Below are positions 1 through 9,884 of a DNA stretch of 49,850 nucleotides, piece after piece (within the stretch, counting starts at the first letter, position 1; every line of letters starts with the position of its first letter). The notes under the pieces are model-generated. The model did no database searches. It was not told the origin of the DNA and was given only the letters and a program-made list of their open reading frames with translations. Source of the DNA: Nemertoderma westbladi (lineage: Eukaryota > Xenacoelomorpha > Nemertodermatida > Nemertodermatidae); assembly GCA_032718475.1 (NCBI GenBank), contig JAUCBJ010008609.1:1-49850 (forward strand), written 5' to 3'. The position numbers and the translations under genes are program-made.

Positions 1-116
1 AACCATCGAGGGATGACGGACGGTTTTAGAGTAGAGATCGGTTATGAGTATCTGAGTTTCGGGTTGGGCTAAAGCGGCTTCTTCTCTCTCATCCATTTCC
101 GTATGCCTCTCCTCCA

Positions 117-168
117 AGTACTCTGCGTTGATACCACTGCTTAAGCAGTGGTATCAACGCAGAGTACT
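117..168. other. Two amplification adapters joined head to head (technical sequence)
   Basis: A perfect 52-bp palindrome. The right half starts AAGCAGTGGTATCAACGCAG and ends in AGAGTACT; the left half is its exact reverse complement. I recognise this as the SMART/ISPCR template-switch primer sequence, also used as the adapter in PCR-based low-input genomic libraries. Two head-to-head copies are what a ligation chimera or an untrimmed read joint leaves. It is not biological, and bases 1-116 and 169 onward may not be neighbours in the genome. Bases 1-116 hold nothing else I recognise. Confidence 0.95.
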
Positions 169-280
169 CTCTCCTAGGGTTCGAACTCACGACCTTCTAA
201 TTAGAAAACTAAGCAAATGATCAGCTTGAAGGCCTTAGACCCTTAATCTGAGGCATCGAGCAGCCAATGAGACAGCAGAT
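169..280 (-). repeat. Possible tRNA-derived SINE fragment
   Basis: Read on the minus strand, the stretch near 170-200 contains GGTCGTGAGTTCGAACCC, a good match to a tRNA T-arm and pol III B box. The region upstream on that strand (to about 280) has no convincing acceptor stem or A box, so a functional tRNA is unlikely. It is cut at its 3' side by the adapter at 168. Confidence 0.4.
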
Positions 281-308
281 GCGAGTACAGTGGTAAAGCC
301 CATCCATG

Positions 309-1268
309 GTGAGGCATAGTCTATGCCTCAGTGAGGCATAGTCTATGCCTCAGTGAGTCATAGTCTATGCCTCAATGAGGCATAGTCTATGCCTCAGTGA
401 GGCATATTGTATGCCTCAGTGCCTCAGTGAGGCATAGTCTATGCCTCAGTGAGGCATAGTCTATGCCTCAGTGAGGCATAGTCTATGCCTCAGTGTCTCA
501 GTGAGGCATAGTCTATGCCTCAGTGAGGCATAGTCTATGCCTCAGTGAGGCATAGTCTATGCCTCAATGAGTCATAGTCTATGCCTCAGTACCCCAGTGA
601 GGCATAGTCTATGCCTCAGTGAGGCATAGTCTATGCCTCAGTGAGGCATAGTCTAGCCTCAGTGCCTCAGTGAGTCATAGTCTATGCCTCAGTGAGGCAT
701 AGTCTATGCCTCAGTGAGGCATAGTCTAGCCTCAGTGCCTCAGTGAGTCATAGTCTATGCCTCAGTGAGGCATATTCTATGCCCCAGTGCCTCAGTGAGG
801 CATAGTCTATCACTCAGTGGGGCATAGTCTATGCCTCAGTGAGGCATAGTCTATGCCTCAGTGCCTCAGTGAGTCATAGTCTATGCCTCAGTGAGGCATA
901 GTCTATGCCTCAGTGAGGCATAGTCTATGCCTCAGTGCCCCAGTGAGGCATAGTCTATGCCTCAGTGCCTCAGTGAGTCATAGTCTATGCCTCAGTGAGG
1001 CATAGTCTATGCCTCAGTGAGGCATATTCTATGCCTCAGTGCCTCAGTGAGGCATAGTCTATGCCTCAGTGAGTCATAGTCTATGCCTCAGTGCCCCAGT
1101 GAGACATAGTCTATGCCTCAGTGCCTCAGTGAGTCATAGTCTTTGCCTCAGTGAGGCATAGTCTATGCCTCAGTGCCCCAGTGAGGCATAGTCTATGCCT
1201 CAGTGCCTCAATGAGGCATAGTCTATGCCTCAGTGAGTCATAGTCTATGCCTCAGTGAGGCATAGTCT
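309..1268. repeat. 22-bp palindromic tandem array
   Basis: About 960 bp of tandem units in which GAGGCATAG and CTATGCCTC face each other around a single T, joined by AGT. Every unit can therefore form a short hairpin. Variants include GAGTCATAG arms, truncated units (GTCTAGCCTC) and an inserted GCCTCAGT or GCCCCAGT spacer that recurs every two to four units, giving a loose higher-order pattern. A related stray copy (GAGGCATCGAG) lies at 250. No coding potential. Confidence 0.93.
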
Positions 1269-1333
1269 GTGTCAGGTCTTAAATGAGAGTCTTACAAATT
1301 CGAACGTCAACGAACAAATTCGATGGTTACTGT

Positions 1334-1407
1334 TCCACTTTGGTGTAGTGGTTGCGTTGAATTCACATCTCCTGTATGTCATGGGTTCGAACCCTGCATG
1401 AACCAGG
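1334..1407 (+). repeat. tRNA-derived SINE head
   Basis: TTGGTGTAGTGGTTGC at 1340 fits a pol III A box, and GGGTTCGAACCCTGC at 1383 fits a B box with the correct spacing. The outer acceptor stem does not pair, so this is a SINE head or tRNA relic rather than a working tRNA gene. A related copy lies on the minus strand at about 39509-39582 with the same TTGGTGTAGTGGTTGC block. Confidence 0.6.
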
Positions 1408-1499
1408 GCAGTTTTCGTTCGGTCAGCAATAGGGCCTAACGTTGCAAAATGCAGTATTATTGCCTAGTAACCAATTCATGGCTACCGTATGGTTTTCAC

Positions 1500-1800
1500 T
1501 TTGAGACATTTCGCCCTCTAGCGGCAGACTGGGGAACTTCATACTACTCTGTGACTCTGCAAAAGATATAGCCTATGCCGTAGTAGATGCCGATTGGGGG
1601 GTCAAATTAAGTAATAATATATCTAAATAAGTCTCAAACATCTTGCCTCATGGCTCGCCCCTTAGAACTCTTAAGCAATATAACTTCATAGTTTTGCGGA
1701 TTGTAAATAACAAAGCTAGAGAAAATGTTAATTTTAAATAATACGCCCTCTAGCGGTAGACTAGGGGAACTGCAGACGGTTGGATATAGGTAAGAGTAAT
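1500..1800. repeat. Dispersed repeat with CTCF-like cores
   Basis: Contains two copies of a CGCCCTCTAGCGG core followed by AGACT and GGGGAACT (1512-1540 and 1744-1775). On the minus strand it has GGGGCGAGCCATGAGG near 1650. Both marks recur at 5.57-6.62 kb in the opposite orientation, so this is a piece of the same family. No gene seen. Confidence 0.6.
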
Positions 1801-2577
1801 TAGTAATCAGAGCTGTCACGAGAGGGGGGGCGGGGCGCTTGGATACAACTATTATTAATAAGCTGTTGCTTGGTTAAAGCTAATTGGAGGTCAAAGGTCA
1901 ACGATAAAGCTGTCTGGATATAGATAAGAGTAATTAGTTACCAGTAAGGGAGCTGTATACCCTATGGCTAAGGATAACGAGATGAAAGTCAATGAGGTCA
2001 TTTAGAAACCAATATATAAAACTAATTATTGGTAAATCTAAAATTAAGTACAAATAAATAATTAATTTAGAATTAAATACGAATAAAATAAAATGCAAAT
2101 AATTAATTAAAATTAGGTACAAATAAATAAGTATTAATAAATAATAGAGCTGCGGTGTCACTTATGACACCCTCTTGCTCCTCTCTGCGATAGTTAGACA
2201 ACACTGATGCCCATTGTGTGTCAGGGCGCTAATCAGTCTGATTAATTAGGATAATCAATTAAACCCTAATTAGGAGTCATATGACACCTGTTAGGGTTTA
2301 ATTGTACTAATTAATTGATGACACCTGTCAATTAGGGTCTAATTAGCCTAATTGGGAGGTGTCACCCAGACAGTCTGGCGCCAATGACACCCAATGACAC
2401 CCATAGGGTGATAATTGGGTGTCATATGACACCCAATGGGTGTCAGTTGGGTCTAACTGTCGCAGAGAGGACCAAGACCCTACTACTGGTGGGACTGAAG
2501 GGCTACACTGTTACGCCCACGGGTGAAAATAATTTGCTCAGATTTAAAGTGCTTATTGTTTGGGTTAGATTTAGCCC
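1801..2577. other. No gene; AT-rich DNA with TGACACC inverted motifs
   Basis: AT-rich sequence to about 2150. From 2155 to 2460 the heptamer TGACACC and its complement GGTGTCA recur about ten times in both orientations, often facing each other across ATA (GTCATATGACACC), interleaved with AATTAGGGTCTAATTAG-type segments. This resembles subterminal sequence of a degraded DNA transposon, but no matching ends were found. The short open frames here have no recognisable domain. Confidence 0.5.
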
Positions 2578-2700
2578 TTCTGTAACCAGGGATTTTGAAA
2601 CCTGGTATTCTTCACAGGAGGGTAAACTGCACTGCAAAGTGAAATATAACTGTATAAAGTCTGGAATATATGTACTTTACATGGGCTTATTACAGTAAAA
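2578..2700 (+). repeat. Dispersed repeat copy A
   Basis: Shares an aligned stretch with 18777-18905: GTAACC-GGGATTTT, CTTCACA, GGGTAAACTGC or GGTTAAACTGC, CAAAGT, AAAGTCT, and TACTTTACATGGGCT or TACTTTATACATGGGCT. Similarity is imperfect with small indels, so the two copies are old. The family is not identified. The surrounding open frame is a side effect. Confidence 0.55.
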
Positions 2701-3153
2701 TATATTCAATTAAATTATTCCTTCAAAACGGTTGAATAATCGTCCATCCACCAGGAAGCGCGAGTAATAATAAATGTCAGAATGTTAAACTTCGTGACAA
2801 ATTGATTTCATTTCGCAAATCGATAATAGAGGTGTTCTGTTTAATATTGATCCGAATCTATCAAGGTAACAATATATCTATATCACAAATATTATCAAAT
2901 TTGTCAATTTATCACATTTGAAACATAATCAGGTTGAACACCTCAACACATATCAGACAGCTTGATTGGTAAACGCAGTTGGCAAAACGCTACGACAACA
3001 CCAGGGCTTTAATCGGGAATTCTATGGAAATCTTTCTCACACCATCATTATGAAACTCCCCTATTAACCAAAGTAAATAGCGTCTTATGTAACATGATCT
3101 ATGACACGGAGACTATTTTTTGTTACAGGTTATTTATCTCTACGCCACGCCGC
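2701..3153. other. No feature recognised
   Basis: AT-rich non-coding sequence. No open frame with a recognisable domain, no repeat structure and no RNA gene seen. Confidence 0.5.
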
Positions 3154-3223
3154 GCCGGTTAGTTAAATCGGTAAGTCGCCAGACTGCATTCTGTGAAGTA
3201 CTGGATTAGATCCCGGATCAGGC
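3154..3223 (+). repeat. tRNA-like sequence (pseudo-tRNA or SINE head)
   Basis: Starts GCCGGTTAGTTAAATCGG, close to a tRNA acceptor stem plus D arm/A box, and continues with CCAGACTGCATTCTG, like an anticodon arm. It ends with GGATTAGATCCCGG and ATCAGGC. The acceptor strands GCCGGTT and ATCAGGC pair at five of seven positions. The T loop (ATTAGAT) departs from TTCRA. I read it as a pseudogene or SINE head, not an active tRNA. Confidence 0.5.
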
Positions 3224-3488
3224 TGTCAGGTCTTTTTGTTTAAAGTTTAGAGGCAGTTTCGTTTACAGCCAGCTTTGGTGGGTTTTCAACAAAAATGAGT
3301 AGAGATTGACCAGCTGTATGTTAAATATAAAACATTACTTTCACTTTCAGAATCACGTACCGTATAGCATATACAGTAAGTCAATGCCGGTATACTGCTG
3401 CTATCTGAAATAGTGTCTGAAACGGTCAGTTTTTAGTTTTACAATGTTCAAGCATTGCATAGAAAGCCGTAACTGCAAAAAGCAGTTA

Positions 3489-3657
3489 CGCATGACTTTT
3501 CTTGAGACGCATCTTAAAGGACCCCTGGCCTTGAAGATGCGGATGATCTAGCAAATGTCATGGGTGATAGGGAGTTGTGGCGGTGCAATTTTGTCGATAA
3601 GCCGGCACAGCATTGTTAAAAATGCAGCTGCAATGCTGCATGCCGATCCTAGTAGTA
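3489..3657 (+). mobile_element. LINE 3'-tail fragment
   Basis: This stretch is the near-complement of 37129-37290, the 3' end of the minus-strand LINE at 37.1-38.9 kb. Shared blocks include ATGACTTTTCTTGAGACGCA, CTTGAAGATGCGG, GATCTAGCAAATGTCATGGG and GCATGCCGATCCTAGT. It ends in a short TAGTAGTAG run, like a LINE insertion with a simple-repeat tail. Only the last codons and the 3' UTR are present. Other tail scraps are at about 13560-13590 and 23989-24022. Confidence 0.8.
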
Positions 3658-3659
3658 GT

Positions 3660-5573
3660 AGAAAGCCGTTAATGGTTCAGGTTCCACCGGTGTAACAGGA
3701 AAATATCCACCACCCCCCGGGCAAATTCTCGGAGGAAAAAATGCCACCCCTTTTGAAATTATGCTCCCACTGATTTACACTATTTTATTGAAGACTGTCT
3801 GACTCTGAGATTGTATGCACAACTGAACCCAGCCTATGAAAGAGACCTCATATTTACACCAACCATTACTTTGGGGACCGTTGTATGAAACACTTTATAC
3901 AATTTTTTTTTCATAAACATTTTTTTCATAAATAAGTACCACACGTCATAACCCGATTGAGGGAAAGGATCAGGTTACAGAAGCAGGCTTTTCGAACCAA
4001 AACAATAAACGGCCACTTTACCAATTGAGGGAAAGAAGCAGATTACATATGTAGGTGGGCTTTTCTAAGCAAAACAATAAACGATCATGTCAGCTAGTCA
4101 TTATAATAACCAAAACAATAAACGATAATTTCAGCTAGTCATTCTAATAACCAAAACAATAAGGCAGCCAAGCAATAGGTAGCGGTACGCAGCTGTAGAA
4201 TGACAATTAGAAAGGTTGAAATAACGGTCACCAAAGTAACAAGACTCCTGTTCAGCTATTCTACATTCCGTAACTCAGTACCTTTGTATCTACCATCCTT
4301 CCTACTACAGTAGGCCTAACCAGTTGGCAGATTGGAAAAGGCTACCCGTGCGGTATCGTACCAGTTTCTATTCTTTTGAGGGGGGAAAATTTTCCTGAGG
4401 GTGGGGGGCATGATTTACTAAGGAGAAAGTGCCCCCTAGGGCTAAATTTCCTAGGCAAAATAGCCCGGGGGGGGGGGGTATACAGTATTCTATGGGGGCA
4501 GATTTTCATGTGACACCGGCAAACAATAAACAAACATAAACTACTGTCATTGGTGTCCGTCTGCCTGTCTGCACCAGGCAATTTTCTGTTCCATATCTTT
4601 CTCCACACACGCGTTGGAAGATTAGTTGAGCTGTTTGATGGCCCACCGCTTATAAATCTACACAAAAATGATGTTAGCAGTAACAATGAATGTCGCTAGA
4701 TATCCAGATATTTCCTTGTTGCACGAATTCCATGAGATTTCTACGTATAACTGTAGAGGCCTATAGCAGCCGGTTATACTGTACAGTATAAATTGTGGCC
4801 TAATCTACCGACCAATGATGTTTCATTAGTATTGTTACTGCGTAATTCACTTCCTGACAAGCCGCGATTGAACAGCCTACACATATACTGTTAAGGACCG
4901 CAGGTGTCTAATTCTGGGGATTATTTTTCATATTTCATTTGTAATCCTCGCTGGAAACCGACAGCTATTGCATTAAATTGGTGATTTCCTTTATTTGAAA
5001 GTACATGGTCGGTCATTGGCAGTAAGCGAAAATTTGAGGAAATAATCTACGCAAGCCTTGAGACCTAAATGCGTTTATAGCGTTCAACGCCCGGTGACGA
5101 GCTTCAGGTACCGGGGACACTTTTCACCCAGAAAATTGCCTCCCGGGAAAATGGCCCCGGACTTCCCAGTGCATGTAAGCATATAGGCCTACGCAGTGGC
5201 GGATTTAGGGGGGGGGGGGGGATTTTATTGGGTCATGTCCCCCGCCTTATAACAAGGGCGCAGTCAAGGCACAGGGAGACACGTCCCCCCTGTCCGACTT
5301 TAGAGGAGAGGTAGAGGGAACGCTATATCGTATGTCCACAGCATTTTTAAAAATTTATCAATCCAAATTTAACTACAAACAATAAATAATTTAACTGACT
5401 TATTTTATTGGTATACACGATAAGGCCTACAAAACAAATTTTCTCTGTTGAGGTAATATAAAACTCCAGAGTACAGTTTAAAGTCTCCCAAACTAGGCCG
5501 GGAATCCAAATCCAGTCAATATCAACCACATCCTTTATTTAGGCTCTTCTGGTGAGATTACTAGGAAGTCCCA
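3660..5573. other. No gene; scattered low-complexity DNA
   Basis: Nothing coding is supported. Two near-identical blocks around 3960-4090 repeat AACCAAAACAATAAACG and GATTGAGGGAAAG with an upstream partner, suggesting a small local duplication. G tracts lie at 4467-4478 (12 G) and 5208-5221 (14 G). TAGGCCTA occurs at 4311 and 5184. The minus-strand frame at 4342-4686 crosses a G tract and has no recognisable domain. Confidence 0.5.
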
Positions 5574-5652
5574 TTGTGGGGCGAGCCACGAAGTTGGCGG
5601 AGCCTTAGCGAATTGACACTGTTAGGGGGTGGGTCAATTTATGCAAATAGTT

Positions 5653-5691
<39 letters not shown>

Positions 5692-6620
5692 GTCGTCGTC
5701 CCCCGTCGTCGTCGTCGTTACGATTTTGACATGCTAATAACTTTGTCGGATTTAAAGCTGCCAAGTTGAAAATTTGTAGGTATCAATATGAGCAAAAGTT
5801 GAGATTTTTGAGAGACTTTCAGACACCATCAGTGCAATGGTCTCCCGCTAGAGGGCCACATGTCTAAACATTAAATGCCCTCCCATTTCTTTGCTTTTAA
5901 TCCGTTTAAGCTGAAACTTGGCAGATATGTATTAGACCATTAGCTGTGACTTTCAAAGGAGGCGAATCCATCTGCAGTTCTCCAGTCTGCCGCTAGAGGG
6001 CCAAAGGTCTGAAAGTGAAATCGTTGTCGTCGTTACGATTTTGACATGCTAATAACTTTGTCGGATTTAAAGCTGCCAAGTTGAAAATTTGTAGGTATCA
6101 ATATGAGCTAAAGTTGAGACGTTTGAGAGACTTTCAGACACCATCAGAGCAATAGTCTCCTGCTAGAGGGCCACATGTCTAAACGTTAAATGTCCTCCCA
6201 TTTCTTTGCTTTTAATCCATTTATGCTGAAATTTGGCAGATATGTACTAGACCATTAGCTGTGACTTTGAAAGAAGGAATTGAATTGAATTGAATTGAAG
6301 GCTAATCCGTGTGCAGTTCTTCAGTCTGCCGCTAGAGGGCGAAATGTTTGAAAGTGAAATCTTTCTCCCATCTCGTTATTTATGATCCGTTCAAGCTGAA
6401 ACGTAGCAGATATGTAGTAGAAGTCGGCCTGAGTCTTTGGTGGGCAGTAAACGGTCTGGAGTCCTCCAGTCTGCCGCTAGAGGGCGAAATGTATAACTGT
6501 CCCCAATTCCTTGATATTAATTTAATTAAAGTGAATATTGGCATATGTACTAGAGCACATGCTGCGTCTTTCTGAGGAAGGTGGTCGATCTGCATTTCTC
6601 CAGTCTGCCGCTAGACGTAA
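5574..6620 (+). repeat. Dispersed repeat family with internal duplication and CTCF-like cores
   Basis: Head GTGGGGCGAGCCACGAAGTT at 5575, then a (GTC)n microsatellite, then a roughly 310-bp unit that occurs twice: 5725-6020 and 6035-6350 both start CGATTTTGACATGCTAATAA. A third partial copy follows at 6360-6620. Each unit carries sub-copies ending in CTGCCGCTAGAGGGC (5844, 5989, 6160, 6328, 6473; a decayed one at 6607), so the ancestral monomer is about 150 bp. The same head starts the minisatellite at 42.5 kb. Confidence 0.75.
5649..5720. repeat. (GTC)n microsatellite
   Basis: Trinucleotide GTC run of about 70 bp with two interruptions, TTG near 5683 and CCCC near 5701. A shorter GTCGTC relic sits at the start of the next copy near 6026, so the trinucleotide is part of the repeat family and has expanded here. 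Confidence 0.9.
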
Positions 6621-6756
6621 GCGGAAATTCAAGACGCTGGTCACACTACTAAACGCATTATTTCAACATTCTCAAATATACGCTCCATAAATATTTCACG
6701 TTACTATTTTATTGATAATCAAGATATAAACCTAGCGGAATTGGGGTGTAAACGTT

Positions 6757-7043
6757 AAGCAGACACCTGGTGCAGACACCTGGTGCAGACACCTGGTGCA
6801 GACAACTGGTGCAGACACCTGGTGCAGACACCTGGTGCAGACACCTGGTGCAGACACCTGGTGCAGACACCTGGTGGGTGCAGACACCTGGTGCAGACAC
6901 CTGGTGCAGACACCTGGTGCAGACACCTGGTGCAGACACCTGGTGCAGACACCTGGTGCAGACACCTGGTGCAGACACCTGGTGCAGACACCTGGTGCAG
7001 ACACCTGGTGCAGACACCTGGTGCAGACACCTGGTGCAGACAG
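6757..7043. repeat. 13-bp tandem array, unit GCAGACACCTGGT
   Basis: About 22 copies of GCAGACACCTGGT, with a GGGT insertion at about 6873 and one GACAACTGG variant at 6801. Thirteen is not a multiple of three and the unit has no stop codon in several frames. The six overlapping open frames here, on both strands, are therefore artefacts. Each unit contains CACCTG, an E-box-type hexamer, within the near-palindrome CACCTGGTG. Confidence 0.95.
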
Positions 7044-8260
7044 TTAGGCAGACCGGTACTGAAATGAATTACACAATAGCCTACATTCGCAGAAAAGCCT
7101 TTCTAGAATTATCACTTATGACTACTTATTTGCGTGCATTTTTCACTGGGATTGGCTGCGTGCGTGTCTAGCGTCGTCTCTTTGATTACGTTGAACCTAT
7201 ACGACGAAATTTCTGAAAGTGAGATCCGTCTCTCATTTCGTTATCCGTTATTCAAGATGAAACTTGGCCGATGTACGTATGTACTATTCATCCATAGGCT
7301 GTGTCTTTGTGGGGCTGGAGACCCTAATCCATCTTCAGTTCTCACTATACCGCTAGAGTCAGAAATGTCTGAATAGAAATGAAAGAGGTAAAAAGTGATT
7401 AGGCGAAATCTGCTTAAAATTTGCTAATACAGTAATACTTTCGAATTAGTACTTAAATTAAATTTAAGTCACGTGCTGCGCGAAGGCCCCACTTCGTGTT
7501 TGTAGGGCCTACAAGCTACACAAAACAGTTTACATTAGTACAAATAATGGTCATTAGCGGTGCGGTGTTGCCGTCGAAGCAGAGCGATAATAATTTATCG
7601 TAATTATAATATTATATCTTATAAGCTTGAATAAATAATGTATTATAATTTTAATTAATATATTTGTGTCAAATATATTTAATATATTAATCAAATAGTT
7701 GTGGCAAGTTTTATACAATATGCGCTTTGATTAAGTTGAAAAATTGAGCAGGCAATTTGAAAAAATTTCAACCCCCCCCCCCCCCCCCCCCCCCCCTCGT
7801 CAGTCGGATCGTTTTAAATTAATTTAATAAGCTTTACAAAACTTTGCAACATTACTGTTGACTGTATTGTGGAAAGCGGTGAATGTGTGGAACAATGTAA
7901 CTAATTCATTGTTACATTAATACCCAATGTAAACAGTATATAATCAGATGCTAAATCAACTGGAAGTGATGCATCATAGGCTAATTGCTTCAATTTGATA
8001 CAGATCTGTACTGTGCATGTTAACAAAACAAAGAATTACAATAATACTGATATATATTTGTTTAATCTATATCACTTAATATAATCGTAACTCATAAACC
8101 GACTTAACGGCTTACATCGTTATTATAATATAGTAAGCAATATTTAAATTAATAATAAACAAAAATTAACAAAATAATTAAGTCTGGGCTGTAAGTCTAG
8201 TGTAAGTACCTAATCTGAAAAATTTATAAAAAAAGTACTGTACTTAGATTGCTCTGTGGA
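7044..8260. other. No gene; AT-rich DNA with a 25-C tract
   Basis: A further degraded copy of the CCGCTAGAG repeat family lies at 7190-7375. GTGCTGCGCGAAGGCC at 7473 recurs inverted at about 23920. A run of 25 C occupies 7772-7796. The remainder is AT-rich non-coding DNA. Confidence 0.5.
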
Positions 8261-8269
8261 TGGGTCCCT

Positions 8270-9010
8270 AGTAGGTGTCCGAATGGCCGGGGAGGCTCAC
8301 CTCACTGGATCCCATCCACAAAGGGAGGGAAAACTGGGCTTCTGCGGAGCCACATTGCGGCTTTCCCACGCCACAAGGACACAGTCAGGCGTTGAAATAA
8401 GTGCTTGAAAGGTCGGACACGGGAATGCCACGGCGCAAGCTCTGCAGACGCGGGATTTCCTGAAGAAGTGGGAATCCCATCCCCCTAGAGCCTCTACCAC
8501 AAGGGGTGTGAATCCCGCGCACCTGAGTTGCGACCCTCCTACAAGTGGGCTTCAAGTTTTCGCTCCCGGGCAATGGAGAGGGCATGTCCTGTCCAGGTGT
8601 GGTGGCGGCTTGTGAGATGGTTCGCGTTTGGAGCGGGGAGATAACGGTGACGTCCAGGGCCATGGGTGGACCCCTCTTCCATTTTGGGAGGTACACAACA
8701 GCAGTGCGACTACGTGAGCCAGGAATCAGGCCGGGGACTTCACCACTGGCTCCCAACCAACAGCTCTAGCACCCAGGACCCCTGGGCGCTAGAGCTGCTG
8801 ATTGGGCTGCTGGGGAGCGCTCAGCATTCCTGCTAGCATTCCGGAGCGGGTCATGGCGGGTGATCCTGTCTCCCTCGACACCACAACCAACGTGGTTGTC
8901 CCCAAATGGGTCTGCAGGGGTGGATCAGGTTGGGCAGGGTGAAGGTCCTGAAGTCATGCGGACGCTAAGCCAATACTCCAAGGAGACTAAGGATAGCCTG
9001 ATTTTCTTGT
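8270..9010 (-). pseudogene. Broken C-terminal endonuclease-like region of a non-LTR retroelement
   Basis: The segment is GC-rich against an AT-rich background and codes on the minus strand in three successive frames. From about 8900 downward it reads GCGVEGDRITRHDPLRNA, then an alanine-rich AAQSAALAPRG run and a stop. In the next frame (from about 8756) follow LPKWKRGPPMALDVTVISPL and TTPGQ. A further frame (about 8500-8297) reads VEALGGWDS. I recall this order (zinc-ligand-like C/H residues, then a P..DVTV..L core, then a VE.LGGW block) from proteins fused to invertebrate reverse transcriptases. The DVTV core resembles the restriction-like endonuclease of R2/NeSL-type elements; that family call is inference. 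At least two frameshifts and a stop make it a relic. No reverse transcriptase lies next to it. Confidence 0.65.
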
Positions 9011-9884
9011 CTAGGAAATGTAGGCCAAAACAACAGTACAACCACACCAAGTACAGTAAGTTTTATATTTTTCTACTTCATCTCAGTTAAATCCACTATA
9101 TTACGTAAACCGGCATACCCAAGTTAAATGAGTTATTTCTATCAACGGCTTAGAGGAGCTTGGAAAACAAAACTATATGATATCCTTACTTATCGAAAAA
9201 TACTTACGGCAGAGTAGTTACTTACTACGTGAGCCAGCGATCAGGGAGAGCCCAGATTGGAAAAATGTCAAACCAGCAACTTTAATTTACTCCGAAACAG
9301 GAATAGAATACTCCCTATGCTTATACTATAACTATTTTATTCATATAGTCCCCTACTGAATGAGTATATCTGTATTGGCTGGCACAGCATGCAATGCATC
9401 ATATCCTATGTATCTTTAACTACCCCCAATACTAGGTAGAGAAGGATAACAGTCAGTCCTTTGAAGATAATTAGGAATTCCCAAAAGGAATCTATTTCTT
9501 ATCAGGTAGCTGAACCGTGGTTATTTCAACCTCTGTCTTCCAAGCCAACTCTCTGTCCCTCGATGTAGTATATCCAACCCACCCACTCCTTCCCATATCA
9601 CTGGCAGATGCTGAGTAATTCCATAGTTTCCCGCTTTGCTATTGGCTGATTCCATAACAAAGTTTCTTTCCTGTATTGGAAGAAATATCCACGGGGAAGT
9701 TCTCTATATCCTTTGGAAGCTTCTCTGCGTGAACAGTAGTAGCTCAATGTCATACATGATCCTGTGATTTTATTTTAAATTTAAATTTCTATTGACAACA
9801 TGAGATTTTACAATTATTATTAGGTTTAAGTTAGTGTTCGATTTCAATAAACATCGATTTATTGCAGAAAAAGCAACTACAAAC
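9011..9884. other. Upstream region of the FBXL16-like gene
   Basis: No open frame with a recognisable product. CTACGTGAGCCAGCGATCAGG near 9226 echoes CTACGTGAGCCAGGAATCAGG at 8710, so a further scrap of the retroelement may be present. A stop codon in frame with the downstream coding exon lies at 9801. TATTATTAG at 9814-9822 could be a splice acceptor for an upstream non-coding exon. No clear TATA box was seen. Confidence 0.4.

Noticed and set aside
3154-3223. Functional tRNA gene
   Set aside because: Acceptor stem mismatches and a T loop without TTCRA make it a relic.
4342-4686. 114-codon minus-strand frame
   Set aside because: It crosses a 12-G tract and degenerate repeat sequence, and has no known domain.
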